DNA of 64,000 bases from an uncultured Ruegeria sp. (GCF_947504215.1 NZ_CANNGO010000001.1:496001-560000), one strand, 5' to 3'; counted from the stretch's first letter, positions 28,522-38,006 are shown. Notes: a model not told the origin generated them from the sequence alone. Numbers and translations: made by a program.

Positions 28522-29685
28522 TCAAGCTACCGGCATCCGGCGCTCGACCATTTCGGCAAACCACGAGCATCCGATCGGTATGATCTCGTCGTTGAAATTG
28601 TATTCCGGGTGATGCAGCCCTGCTGTGTCGCCATTACCCAAAATAATGAACGCGCCAGGGCGCTCTTCGAGCATAAAGGAAAAATCCTCGCCCCCCATCA
28701 CCATCGGTGCTTCGTCGCAGCTGCCACCAACCGAGATCGCGATCTCTTCGGCGTAACCTGTCTGTTCCTCAGCATTGATTGTCACTGGAACGCCGCGCTT
28801 ATAGGCGACAGTCGCGGTCCCGCCCATGGTGGCAGCAATCCCTTCCGCAATTTCTGTCAGGCGCTTTTCGATCAGGTCGCGCATCTCGTTGGAATGGGTT
28901 CGCACCGTTCCGTTCACGCTGGCCGATTGCGGGATCACGTTGAAGGCCTTTGAGGATGTTTCGACAGATGTCACCGACAAAACGCCCTGCTGGATCGGAT
29001 CCGCATTGCGCGACACCACGGTTTGCAACGCAACAATCAACTGAGACAACATCACGGTTGTATCCACGGTGTCATGGGGTTTCGCCGCATGGCCACCCCG
29101 CCCTTCCAGATGAATTTCAAACTCATCCGCCGCCGCCAGCAAGGGCCCCGAGCGGATGGCAAACTGACCCGTGGGAACGCCGGGCACGTTGTGCATGGCA
29201 TAGACTTCCTGAATGCCAAACCGATCCATCAGACCATCTTTGCACATGGCCTCGGCCCCGTTGCCGCCTTCTTCGGCGGGCTGGAAGATCACAACCGCCG
29301 TGCCGTCGAAATTCCGCGTCTCAGCCAGATACTTGGCCGTCCCCAGGACCATTGCTGTATGGCCGTCATGGCCGCAAGCATGCATGGCGTTTGGAGTCTG
29401 CGAGGCGTATTCCAACCCGGTCTGTTCTTGCATCGGCAGCGCGTCCATATCGGCACGCAATCCGATGGCACGTCCTCGGGTATCCGACTTGCCCCGGATC
29501 ACCCCTACCACGCCGGTGCGACCTATTCCGTTCACCACCTCATCACAGCCGAATTCTTTCAGTTTTTCGGCAACCAAAGCGCTGGTGCGGTGCGTGTCAT
29601 ACAGGATTTCTGGGTGCTGATGAATGTCACGCCGCCAGCCGGTGATTTCTTCGTGCATTTCTGCAAGGCGGTTCTTGATCGGCAT
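28522..29685 (-). CDS. M20 family amidohydrolase (HipO-like), copy 2
   Basis: A 387-residue paralogue with the same metal-binding set (MHACGHDGHTAM, FQPAEEGG, YAMHNVPG, LHHPEYNFND). I take ATG 29685 (MPIKNRLAEM), which aligns with the other copies; the frame continues upstream to 29814 through the end of copy 3 without support. It lies 22 bases from copy 1 and 16 bases from copy 3, so all three are one transcript. Confidence 0.92.
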   Translation of the reverse strand: MPIKNRLAEMHEEITGWRRDIHQHPEILYDTHRTSALVAEKLKEFGCDEVVNGIGRTGVVGVIRGKSDTRGRAIGLRADMDALPMQEQTGLEYASQTPNAMHACGHDGHTAMVLGTAKYLAETRNFDGTAVVIFQPAEEGGNGAEAMCKDGLMDRFGIQEVYAMHNVPGVPTGQFAIRSGPLLAAADEFEIHLEGRGGHAAKPHDTVDTTVMLSQLIVALQTVVSRNADPIQQGVLSVTSVETSSKAFNVIPQSASVNGTVRTHSNEMRDLIEKRLTEIAEGIAATMGGTATVAYKRGVPVTINAEEQTGYAEEIAISVGGSCDEAPMVMGGEDFSFMLEERPGAFIILGNGDTAGLHHPEYNFNDEIIPIGCSWFAEMVERRMPVA

Positions 29686-29701
29686 GTCATGCTCCCTGTT
29701 T

Positions 29702-30868
29702 TTATGCGACGGGCAATCGTCGTTCCACAAGCTCGGCATACCAACTGCAGCCGGCGGGTATCGCGTCGTCGTCGAAATTGTATTCCGGGTGGTGGCACAT
29801 CGCGGTGTCCCCATTGCCTACAAAGATGTAGGCTCCGGGCCGTTCTTCAAGCATATAGGCAAAATCTTCGGACGGCATTATGGGATCGGTGTTCTCGGTC
29901 ACCTTGCCTGCTACGGCGGCGGCGGCCTCGGCCGCATACCCCGTTTCCGCCTCGGAATTTACCGTCACCGGGTAGCCGGGCGTCCACGTCATCGTTGCAG
30001 TCGCCCCAAAGGCCGAGGCCGTGTCTTCTGCGATCCTGCGAACCCTCTCTTCCGCGATGGTGCGGTATTCGGGGTCAAGGGTTCTGACAGTACCCAAAAG
30101 GCGCACCGTGTGCGCAATGACATTCGAGGCCGAGCTGTCGGTTTCAAACGTGCCCACCGTCAGAACAACGCGCTTAATCGGATCGACCGAACGCGCCACA
30201 ACGGATTGAAGAGCCACGACGATATGAGAAGCCACCAGCGTTGTGTCGACCGCATCATGGGGCGCGGCGGCATGCCCCCCTTTGCCGGTGACAACGATCT
30301 CAAACTCGTCAGAGGAGGCCAGCAGTGCCCCGGGCCGGATCGCAAACTCTCCGACAGGCAGACCCGGCATATTGTGCATGCCGTAGACTTCCTGAATACC
30401 CCACCGGTCCATCATTCCGTCTTGGCACATGGCCAGACCGCCCGCGCCGCCTTCTTCGGCGGGTTGAAAGATCAGCACGGCCGTACCATCGAAATTCCGC
30501 GTCTCTGCCAGATATTGTGCCGCGCCCAGCAGCATCGAGGTGTGCCCGTCATGGCCGCAAGCATGCATCTTGCCGGACACGGTCGAAGCATAGTCCAGCC
30601 CCGTCGCTTCTTCGATCGGTAGCGCATCCATGTCCGCACGCAAACCGATCACGCGGCCGTGCGTATCCTGACGTCCGCGGATCACGGCCACAACACCGGT
30701 TTTCCCAATGCCCGGGGTTATCTCGTCTACACCAAATTCTTTCAGACGCTCAGCAACAAATGCCGCAGTTTCGTGGACATCATACATTAGCTCTGGATGA
30801 GCATGCAGATGACGGCGCCACTTGGTGATCTCGTCATGCATTTCAGCAAGTCTGTTTTTGACCGGCAA
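29702..30868 (-). CDS. M20 family amidohydrolase (HipO-like), copy 3
   Basis: A 388-residue paralogue, more diverged than copies 1 and 2 (ETAAFVAERLKEFGVDEIT) but with all ligands (MHACGHDGHTSM, FQPAEEGG, YGMHNMPG, CHHPEYNFDD). The start is TTG 30868 by alignment, with GTGGAG about 10 bases upstream. argE lies 43 bases upstream on the same strand. Divergence of the triplicate suggests different acyl or amino acid specificity. Confidence 0.91.
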   Translation of the reverse strand: MPVKNRLAEMHDEITKWRRHLHAHPELMYDVHETAAFVAERLKEFGVDEITPGIGKTGVVAVIRGRQDTHGRVIGLRADMDALPIEEATGLDYASTVSGKMHACGHDGHTSMLLGAAQYLAETRNFDGTAVLIFQPAEEGGAGGLAMCQDGMMDRWGIQEVYGMHNMPGLPVGEFAIRPGALLASSDEFEIVVTGKGGHAAAPHDAVDTTLVASHIVVALQSVVARSVDPIKRVVLTVGTFETDSSASNVIAHTVRLLGTVRTLDPEYRTIAEERVRRIAEDTASAFGATATMTWTPGYPVTVNSEAETGYAAEAAAAVAGKVTENTDPIMPSEDFAYMLEERPGAYIFVGNGDTAMCHHPEYNFDDDAIPAGCSWYAELVERRLPVA

Positions 30869-30911
30869 TTTAAGTTCTCCACGTAGCTATTTGATAAACA
30901 AATAAAACAGA

Positions 30912-32078
30912 TTATGCCGCCAACCTTGATACAAGGCGTTTCATGAAGGTCTGGCCCGAGTCAAACTGCGAGATCGAAATGAACTCGTTTGGCTGATGCG
31001 CCTGCGCGATATCGCCCGGTCCGCAGATCACGGCAGAATAACCCGCCTCCTGAAACTGTCCGGCTTCTGTGCCATAGCTGACGACATGACTGGCATTGTC
31101 ACCTGTCAGGGTGCGCACCAAAGCCTCGGCCTCACCTTCTTTTTCCGGCACCAAGGCAGGTACTGCAAAACTCTCGGAAACCTCGATGCGGGCTTCCGGA
31201 TGGACCTTTTGCATCTGTGTCTCGGCCTCGCGGACCTGCCGTAGATAGGCATCTCGCCAAGTGCGAGCCTCTTCACCCGGCACAACCCGAAAGTCCATCA
31301 TGAACCGGCAATCTTTGGCGGTGATATTATGCGCCGTTCCGCCCTGAATCATCCCCACATGGCAGGTGGTCCATGGCGGATCAAAGACCGCCGCTATGTC
31401 ACTCGGCCTGGCCAGCCGGTTTTCGGCGTTTCGCCTGTTGGCCCAGTCGATCAACGGGGCTGCTTCCATAATGGCGTTGACACCTGTGTGCATGATCGAG
31501 CTGTGAACCTCAAACCCGACCATATGGGTGTCATAGCCAAAGCCCCCCTTATGGCCGGTCACAGCTTGCATCATCGACGGCTCACCCACAATCACAGCAG
31601 AGCCTTTTGGCAGCACGCCCTGCATCGCCTTGATCATCGGCGGCGCACCGGTGCATCCGACCTCTTCATCAAAGCTGAGCGCCAGCTGTAGCGGGCGTTT
31701 GACATCGGCGTAGTGCGCCTCAACCAAGGCCCAGATGGCCAGGGCATCAAAGCCCTTCATGTCACAGGTGCCGCGCCCGAAATACTTGCCGTCCTTCTCT
31801 GTCACCAAGAACGGATCGGTATCCCATGGCTGCCCGTCCACCGGCACCACATCCGTGTGACCGGACAGAACAATTGCGCCCTCTTCCCAGGGGCCGACAT
31901 GAGCATACAGCGCCGCCTTGTGCGGCTGCTCCGGGTCCGGCCAGCGATATGACGTGATCCCGTGGTCCCGCAAATACCCTTCGACCCAATCCACCAAAGG
32001 CAGGTTGCTGTCGCGGCTCACCGTCGGGAATGAGATCAGCTTGGTCATGATCTCAAGCGGCGTCAGGCGCAGTGCCAT
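30912..32078 (-). CDS. argE: Acetylornithine deacetylase family protein
   Basis: A 388-residue M20A deacetylase. The ligand segments are SGHTDVVPVDG, GRGTCDMKGFD, FDEEVGCTGA and AHQPNEFISI, with SYGTEAGQFQEAG near the C-terminus as in ArgE. In arginine synthesis it removes acetate from N-acetylornithine. Here it is encoded between a peptide-transport ATPase and three other M20 hydrolases, so a catabolic deacylase role is equally possible. It follows the ATPase stop by 5 bases. Confidence 0.82.
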   Translation of the reverse strand: MALRLTPLEIMTKLISFPTVSRDSNLPLVDWVEGYLRDHGITSYRWPDPEQPHKAALYAHVGPWEEGAIVLSGHTDVVPVDGQPWDTDPFLVTEKDGKYFGRGTCDMKGFDALAIWALVEAHYADVKRPLQLALSFDEEVGCTGAPPMIKAMQGVLPKGSAVIVGEPSMMQAVTGHKGGFGYDTHMVGFEVHSSIMHTGVNAIMEAAPLIDWANRRNAENRLARPSDIAAVFDPPWTTCHVGMIQGGTAHNITAKDCRFMMDFRVVPGEEARTWRDAYLRQVREAETQMQKVHPEARIEVSESFAVPALVPEKEGEAEALVRTLTGDNASHVVSYGTEAGQFQEAGYSAVICGPGDIAQAHQPNEFISISQFDSGQTFMKRLVSRLAA

Positions 32079-32083
32079 GGGGT

Positions 32084-33904
32084 CTAGTACCCGCTGTCAG
32101 TGGTGAGAATGAAATGCCCCGGTTCGACCTCGCGGTACTCCGACGGCTCTGGTGTGTACCCAATCGGGTGGATCGGAGATGGGATCGGTTTGAAATTTAA
32201 ATCCTTTTCCGACTTCCGTTTGTTCGGATCAGCGATTGGCACTGCTTTCATCAGGGCCTGTGTATAGGCGTGCTGCGGGTTTTCGAACACGCGCGCACGT
32301 GGTCCCAGTTCCACGATCCGGCCCAGATACATGACACCGACATGGTGGCTGACCCGTTCCACAACGGCCATATCATGGCTGATGAACAGATAGGACAATC
32401 CCAACTCGGACTGTAGCTCCATCATCAGGTTCAGAACCTGCGCCTGTACCGAGACGTCCAGAGCCGAAACGGCCTCATCTGCGATGATCAGCTTTGGGTT
32501 CAAGGCCAACGCGCGGGCAATCGCGATTCGCTGTCGCTGACCGCCTGACATTTCATGTGGGAACCGGCGCATGAAACTGCGCGGCAGTTGCACTTTGTCG
32601 AACAATTGTGCCACGCGGTCCTGCAACTCTGACCCGGTCGCCACGCCATAGTTCCGCATCGGTTCCGCCACTTGGTCCAGCAATTGCATCTGCGGGTTCA
32701 GCGAGGCGAAGGGATCCTGAAAGATCATCTGCATGTCCAGCCGCGCCTTGCGCAGACCGCTCTGATCCAGCTTTATGATGTCCAAGCCATCCAGATCGAC
32801 CTCGCCAGACAAAGGCTCGACCAAACGCAGGATAGATCGACCGGCCGTGGATTTTCCGCATCCGGATTCGCCAACAAGACTTAGGGTCTGCCCTTTGTTC
32901 AATTTGAACGACACATCCTCGACCGCATGGACGTTCGAGATGGTCCGGCGTAACAATCCGCCTTTGACCGGAAAGCGAGTTGTCAGGTTCTTAACCGTTA
33001 ACAGAACCTCCTCGGTGCCCGGGATCGGCGCGATATTCTGCCCTTCCACGCCCAACAGCTTCATCGGTTCGGGCGCGGCTTTGCCCTGCATTTCACCCAG
33101 CTTCGGCACTGCCGCCAGCAAGGCCTTGGTGTAATCGTGCTGCGGGTTCTCGAAGATCTCTTTGACTGAACCTTCTTCAACCTTGTTGCCGCGGAACATG
33201 ACCACGACACGGTCGGCCATCTGCGCAACCACTGCCATGTCATGCGTAATGAACATAACAGCGGTGCCCGTTTCCCGTTTCAGCCGGTCCATCAGAGCCA
33301 GAATTTCGGCCTGAATGGTCACATCCAGCGCCGTGGTCGGTTCATCCGCAATCAGCAGGCGCGGTTCGCACGCCATTGCCATGGCGATAACAACCCGTTG
33401 CCTCATCCCACCGGACAATTCATGTGGATATTGCTTCAGGCGTCGTTCCGGCTCGGGGATGCGTACCTGGCGCAGAAGTTCCAGCGCCCGCGCTTCAGCC
33501 TCGGGTTTGGTCATATCTTTGTGGATGCGCAGGCCTTCGGTCAGTTGCCGACCTACTGTGAAAACCGGGTTCAGGGCAGTCATCGGCTCCTGAAAAATCA
33601 TCCCAATTTCATTGCCGCGAATCTGTTTCATCAGGTCCTGATCGGCCCTGGACAGGTCCATCTCTTCGCCATCGCGCCGGTCGAACAACAATTCTCCGCC
33701 CGCGATTTCGCCGCCTCCGAACTCGACCAACCGCATCAGTGACAACGACGAGACCGACTTTCCAGACCCGGATTCACCAACGATACAAACGGTTTCGCCG
33801 GGATTCACCTCGAACGAGACATCCTCGACCCCAACCACTGGGCCGTCCTTGGTTTGAAACTCGACGCGAAGTTTTTTTATCTGTGCAATCGGTTGGTCCA
33901 GCAC
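32084..33904 (-). CDS. Fused dipeptide/oligopeptide ABC transporter ATP-binding protein (DppD-DppF type)
   Basis: A 606-residue protein with two ABC ATPase domains in tandem. The first has Walker A GESGSGKS, signature LSGGMRQR and Walker B LLIADEPTTALD. The second has GESGCGKS, MSGGQRQR and LIIADEAVSALD. Each is followed by the peptide-transporter C-terminal extension. I choose GTG 33904, seven bases after GGGGAG; GTG 33910 is too close to it and a longer frame to 33997 has no support. It powers the permeases at 35991-37971, encoded divergently. Confidence 0.93.
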   Translation of the reverse strand: MLDQPIAQIKKLRVEFQTKDGPVVGVEDVSFEVNPGETVCIVGESGSGKSVSSLSLMRLVEFGGGEIAGGELLFDRRDGEEMDLSRADQDLMKQIRGNEIGMIFQEPMTALNPVFTVGRQLTEGLRIHKDMTKPEAEARALELLRQVRIPEPERRLKQYPHELSGGMRQRVVIAMAMACEPRLLIADEPTTALDVTIQAEILALMDRLKRETGTAVMFITHDMAVVAQMADRVVVMFRGNKVEEGSVKEIFENPQHDYTKALLAAVPKLGEMQGKAAPEPMKLLGVEGQNIAPIPGTEEVLLTVKNLTTRFPVKGGLLRRTISNVHAVEDVSFKLNKGQTLSLVGESGCGKSTAGRSILRLVEPLSGEVDLDGLDIIKLDQSGLRKARLDMQMIFQDPFASLNPQMQLLDQVAEPMRNYGVATGSELQDRVAQLFDKVQLPRSFMRRFPHEMSGGQRQRIAIARALALNPKLIIADEAVSALDVSVQAQVLNLMMELQSELGLSYLFISHDMAVVERVSHHVGVMYLGRIVELGPRARVFENPQHAYTQALMKAVPIADPNKRKSEKDLNFKPIPSPIHPIGYTPEPSEYREVEPGHFILTTDSGY

Positions 33905-34044
33905 GCACACGCTCCCCTTGGCAGCTTTTTTTGTTCTATTGCCCGACGCTAAGGCGGCAATAAGGGGAAAGTCAAACCGGTTGCACCTTTTCGCCACAGC
34001 AACTCTTGCAATTTTCCAAAGTTCTGTTTCGATACCAGGCGTAA

Positions 34045-34064
34045 CCGTATTGGGGAGAATACGG
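34045..34064. promoter_or_regulatory. Dyad in the divergent promoter region of the peptide transporter locus
   Basis: CCGTATT and AATACGG form a perfect 7-bp dyad around GGGGAG. It lies in the 285-base gap between the divergent ABC ATPase (minus, start 33904) and binding protein (plus, start 34190). A second, imperfect dyad (CCTGA...TCAGG) spans about 34083-34106. Either could be a shared operator or a leader hairpin. I see no convincing -35/-10 pair in this gap. Confidence 0.35.
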
Positions 34065-34189
34065 CATCATCAGAATGCTGCCTGAATTTGCGATTCGAAA
34101 TCAGGATCTTACTCCCCTTTCGGCAACGCCAAATCCGCAGGCATTGCGGAAGAAATCGAGACACGCAAGTGTCCAACATGGAGTGTATG

Positions 34190-35896
34190 ATGAAAATCAA
34201 AACCCTTTTGCTTGGCGCGATCGCAAGCACGGCTATGGCCCCGATGGCCATGGCAGAGCGCGGATCGGACGGCAATGTCAGCATTATTTATTGGCAGGCT
34301 CCGTCAATCCTGAACCCTTTCCTGTCAGGCGGCACCAAGGACGTCGAAGCATCTTCGCTCGTGATTGAACCTTTGGCCCGCTATGACCAAGACGGCAATA
34401 TGGTGCCCTTCCTTGCCTCTGAAATTCCAACCGTTGAAAATGGCGGCGTTAGCGAAGATCTGACCTCGATCACCTGGAAAATCGCACCGGGAATCACTTG
34501 GTCCGACGGAACGCCCTTCACATCCGCAGATGTGAAATTCACCGCCGACTACTGCATGGACCCCGATGGTGGCTGCGCGCAGGTGACCAAATTCGAAGGC
34601 GTAACCGCTGTCGAAGCAGTCGATGACCTGACCGTCAAAGTCACATTCGACAAACCAACCCCATTCCCCTACGGCCCGTTCGTTGGCGGCGAAAGCCCGA
34701 TCATTCAGGCTGCGCAATTTGCAGATTGCACAGGCGCGAAAGCGCCGGAATGCACGGACCAGAACTTCAACCCAATCGGCACGGGCCCGTTTGTCGTCAC
34801 CGAGTTCAAGCCGAATGACGTGATCACATTCCAGGCCAACGACAATTACCGCGACCCGGCCAAACCCGCATTTGCTTCTGTGACGTTCAAAGGCGGCGGC
34901 GACGCGACCGCGGCAGGCCGCGCCGTTATGGAAACGGGCGAGTTTGACTATGCCTGGAACCTGCAGTTGGCGCCCGAAGTGATCGCCCAGATGCAGGAAG
35001 GTGGCAAGGGTACGCCCGTCGCGGGCTTTGGTCCACTGGTCGAGCGGATCATGTTGAACCAGACAAACCCATCGCCCGACCTACCGGAAGGTGAGCGTTC
35101 GACAGCTGCCCATCCGCATCCGTTCCTTCAGGACCCGGCCGTTTACAAAGCCATGTCAATGGCCATCGACCGTCCGCTACTGGTGGAAATCGGCTATGGT
35201 CAGGCAGGTAAAGTGACCTGCAACTGGGTTCCGGCGCCGGCCGCGTTCAACTCGACCTCGATGACCTGCGACACGCAGGATATCGAAGGCGCGAAGAAGA
35301 TGCTGGATGACGCAGGTATTGTCGATACAGATGGCGACGGCGTGCGCGAAAAAGACGGTGTTCCGCTGAAAGTTGTCTACCAGACCTCGACCAACGCCGT
35401 CCGTCAGGACTTCCAGGCGCTGATCAAGGAATGGTGGAGTCAGATCGGTATCGAATCCGAGCTGCGTAACATCAACGCGTCAGTCTTTTTCGGGGGTGAC
35501 CCGGGTTCGCCTGATACCTTCCAGAAGTTCTATGCCGACGTTGAAATGTATGCCAACACCTTCAACGGCACCGACCCGCAGTCCTATCTGGGCAATGGTC
35601 TGTGCGACAAGGCACCTCGCCCCGACTCGCAGTGGCAGGGTGAGAACATCAGCCGCTTCTGCAACGAAGAGTTCGACAAGCTGCACGCACAACTGGCCGA
35701 AACCGCAGGTCTGGAGCAGCGGGCTGCTATCGCCACACAGTTGAACGATATCATCGTTCAGAACGGTGGTATGATCCCGCTGGTGCACCGTGGCCGTCTG
35801 TCGGCGCACGCGAATACGCTGGGTGGCGTTGTCCTGAACGTTTGGGACAGCGAACTGTGGAATATCGCTGACTGGTACCGCAAGACCGGTTCCTAA
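34190..35896 (+). CDS. Peptide ABC transporter periplasmic substrate-binding protein (SBP family 5)
   Basis: A 568-residue exported binding protein. The signal peptide is MKIKTLLLGAIASTAMAPMA, cut after MAMA. Family-5 segments are LEPLARYDQDGN-like (IEPLARYDQDGNMVPFLA), ITWKIAPGITWSDGTPFTS and NPIGTGPFVVTEF. It captures peptides or related ligands for the permeases encoded downstream. ATG 34190 lies six bases after GGAG; upstream ATGs at 34178 and 34187 are alternatives, and the longer frame from 34088 has no signal peptide. A strong 12-bp stem follows its stop. Confidence 0.92.
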   Translation: MKIKTLLLGAIASTAMAPMAMAERGSDGNVSIIYWQAPSILNPFLSGGTKDVEASSLVIEPLARYDQDGNMVPFLASEIPTVENGGVSEDLTSITWKIAPGITWSDGTPFTSADVKFTADYCMDPDGGCAQVTKFEGVTAVEAVDDLTVKVTFDKPTPFPYGPFVGGESPIIQAAQFADCTGAKAPECTDQNFNPIGTGPFVVTEFKPNDVITFQANDNYRDPAKPAFASVTFKGGGDATAAGRAVMETGEFDYAWNLQLAPEVIAQMQEGGKGTPVAGFGPLVERIMLNQTNPSPDLPEGERSTAAHPHPFLQDPAVYKAMSMAIDRPLLVEIGYGQAGKVTCNWVPAPAAFNSTSMTCDTQDIEGAKKMLDDAGIVDTDGDGVREKDGVPLKVVYQTSTNAVRQDFQALIKEWWSQIGIESELRNINASVFFGGDPGSPDTFQKFYADVEMYANTFNGTDPQSYLGNGLCDKAPRPDSQWQGENISRFCNEEFDKLHAQLAETAGLEQRAAIATQLNDIIVQNGGMIPLVHRGRLSAHANTLGGVVLNVWDSELWNIADWYRKTGS

Positions 35897-35913
35897 GCGT
35901 TAGCCTTGCAAAG

Positions 35914-35941
35914 CCGCGCCCCGATCTTTATCGGGGCGCGG
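35914..35941 (+). terminator. Strong intercistronic stem-loop after the binding-protein gene
   Basis: A perfect 12-bp stem (CCGCGCCCCGAT / ATCGGGGCGCGG) with a 4-base CTTT loop, followed by TCTTTCG rather than a full T-run. It lies between the binding-protein gene and the first permease. In ABC operons such stems stabilise or partly end the message so that the binding protein is made in excess. Confidence 0.75.
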
Positions 35942-35990
35942 TCTTTCGCATAATCCACCAACAAGAAGACGCATATAAAGGCGCCTCTTA

Positions 35991-36998
35991 ATGCTTAACT
36001 TCACAATCAGACGGCTGATACTGGCCGTTCCGACGCTTTTGTTCATCAGCCTCGTCATTTTCCTGCTGCTCGAGCTCGCACCTGGCGATCCGATGGCGCA
36101 GGTTCCGCTCACTGTTCCGCCCGAAGTCAAAGAGAAGATGCGCGAGGCACTAGGCCTCGGCCAGCCGATGCATATCCGATTCTGGAAATGGATCGTGCAA
36201 TTCTTCTGGATCGAACCACAGGTGCTGATCGACGCAATGTTCGGCACAACCTTCTCAGAAGGTGATCTGCGCGTGATTTCTTGGCAGACCCGCTCGCCGG
36301 TTATGGACATCGTTGTTCAGCGTATCCCGCAGACCCTGTGGGTTGTTGGCACCGCCTATGTGGTTGCCATCCTGATTGCCCTGCCCATCGGCATCTACTC
36401 TGCATATCGCCAGTACTCCTGGTTCGACCAGATGGGGACATTTGTGTCGATGATCGGCTTCTCGGTTCCGCCGTTCTTTTCGGGTGTTCTGGTGATCGTG
36501 ATCTTCTCGGTGCAACTGGGCTGGTTTCCGTCGATCTATGACACCACACTTGTTGTGAACAGTTGGGACAGCTTTGTATTGCAGCTGAAACAGATGATCA
36601 TGCCGGTCATGGTTCTGGCACTACAGATCACAGCGCAACTCAGCCGGTTCATGCGCGCCTCGATGCTGGACAACCTTAATCAAGACTACGTCCGCACTGC
36701 CCGCGCCAAAGGCCTGAGCGAGTATGTCGTGGTTATGGTTCACGTCCTGCGCAATTCGATGATCCCTGTCGTCACCGTGATCGCGTTGGGAATTCCCGCC
36801 ATCTTTGGCGGCGCAATCATCACCGAACAGGTGTTCAAGGTGAACGGTATCGGCCAACTGCTGATTGGTGCCATTCAGGCCAACGACCTGCCGATGGTGC
36901 AAACCCTGACCTTCATCTTTGCTGTGCTGATCGTTCTTTTCAATCTGATCGCAGACGTTCTGTATGGCATTCTGGACCCGAGGATTCGCTATGACTGA
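35991..36998 (+). CDS. Peptide ABC transporter permease (DppB type)
   Basis: A 335-residue inner-membrane permease with about six helices. The coupling loop is ARAKGLSEYVVVMVHVLRN, and the C-terminal segment YGILDPRIRYD is typical of DppB/OppB. It starts with a hydrophobic segment (TIRRLILAVPTLLFISLVIF). Its stop overlaps the start of the next permease by 8 bases. Confidence 0.94.
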   Translation: MLNFTIRRLILAVPTLLFISLVIFLLLELAPGDPMAQVPLTVPPEVKEKMREALGLGQPMHIRFWKWIVQFFWIEPQVLIDAMFGTTFSEGDLRVISWQTRSPVMDIVVQRIPQTLWVVGTAYVVAILIALPIGIYSAYRQYSWFDQMGTFVSMIGFSVPPFFSGVLVIVIFSVQLGWFPSIYDTTLVVNSWDSFVLQLKQMIMPVMVLALQITAQLSRFMRASMLDNLNQDYVRTARAKGLSEYVVVMVHVLRNSMIPVVTVIALGIPAIFGGAIITEQVFKVNGIGQLLIGAIQANDLPMVQTLTFIFAVLIVLFNLIADVLYGILDPRIRYD

Positions 36999-37971
36999 TC
37001 ACAATCATTCAGACACGCTGATCCCCGATGAAGGACTTGCCCCGGCATCAACAGCCCTGCCAACGGCCGACGTGCTGGAAGAGCTGGCAACCCCACCCCG
37101 CAGCCAATGGCGCGATGTGTGGGATCAGTTCAAAACCCACAAGGGCGCCATGCTGGGGGCGGTTCTATTCATCTTTATCGTGGCTGCCGTCTATCTCGGC
37201 CCGTTTCTTTGGACGATTGATCCGACGCAGATCGACATCCGGTCTCGGAATCAGGGGCCCAGCTTCGCTCATCCCTTTGGCACTGACCAGTTGGGGCGCG
37301 ATATCATGGCTCGCATGATGTCAGGTGGTCAAACATCGGTTTCAGTGGGCATCACGGCAATGCTTCTGGCCCTGTTCTTGGGCTCGTTCATCGGCGTTGT
37401 TGCCGGATTCTTCAGACGGTTGGACGGTCCGCTGATGCGCCTGACGGACCTGTTCCTGGCTTTACCACTGCTGCCTTTGCTGCTGGTGATGATGCTGTTG
37501 TTCCGCGAGCCTTTGTCCGCAGCCTTCGGGCTGGAGCGTGGGATTTTCATCCTGATCGTCTGCGCCATCGGGATCACATCATGGATGCCGACAGCGCGGA
37601 TCGTGCGGGGTGATGTGCTGGCCATCAAGGAACGAGAGTTCGTGCTGGCCGCCCGGTCCATCGGCACCAGCAACAGCCAGATCATCACGCGGCACATCCT
37701 GCCCAACGTGCTGTCGCCGATCATGGTATCGGCAACGCTGGGGATTGCTACGGCGATCATCACGGAAAGCGCCCTGTCTTTCCTTGGATTGGGCTTTCCG
37801 CCTGATTTCCCAACCTGGGGAAGGCTACTGTTTGATGGTGTCGACTACCTGCAGCAATACCCGGAGCGCGTATTCTGGCCCGGCCTGGCAATCTCGCTGA
37901 CAGTGCTGAGCGTCAACTATTTGGGCGACGGCCTGCGCGACGCGCTCGATCCGCGTATTCGCGGACGGTAA
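36991..37971 (+). CDS. Peptide ABC transporter permease (DppC type)
   Basis: A 326-residue partner permease. A long cytoplasmic N-terminal arm (about 45 residues) precedes the first helix. DppC features are HPFGTDQLGRDIMARMMSGG, the coupling loop ARSIGTSNSQIITRHILPN and the end GLRDALDPRIRGR. ATG 36991 overlaps the previous gene by 8 bases; an in-frame start at 36964 is inside that gene and unlikely. Confidence 0.94.
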   Translation: MTDHNHSDTLIPDEGLAPASTALPTADVLEELATPPRSQWRDVWDQFKTHKGAMLGAVLFIFIVAAVYLGPFLWTIDPTQIDIRSRNQGPSFAHPFGTDQLGRDIMARMMSGGQTSVSVGITAMLLALFLGSFIGVVAGFFRRLDGPLMRLTDLFLALPLLPLLLVMMLLFREPLSAAFGLERGIFILIVCAIGITSWMPTARIVRGDVLAIKEREFVLAARSIGTSNSQIITRHILPNVLSPIMVSATLGIATAIITESALSFLGLGFPPDFPTWGRLLFDGVDYLQQYPERVFWPGLAISLTVLSVNYLGDGLRDALDPRIRGR

Positions 37972-38006
37972 ACAAAAACTCAGCCGGCGCGCCTTAGCGC
38001 GCCGGC
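37971..38006 (-). terminator. Terminator overlapping the stop codon of the MFS gene
   Basis: A perfect 10-bp stem (GCCGGCGCGC / GCGCGCCGGC, loop of 4) at 37983-38006. On the minus strand it is followed by TGAGTTTTTGTT. The stem encodes the last residues of the MFS protein (LRRAG), and the stop codon lies between stem and T-run. It may also protect the 3' end of the convergent permease transcript. Confidence 0.8.

Noticed and set aside
34088..34189. Upstream extension of the peptide-binding protein frame
   Set aside because: It would put a non-hydrophobic, Arg-rich stretch before the signal peptide; a proper ribosome site precedes ATG 34190.
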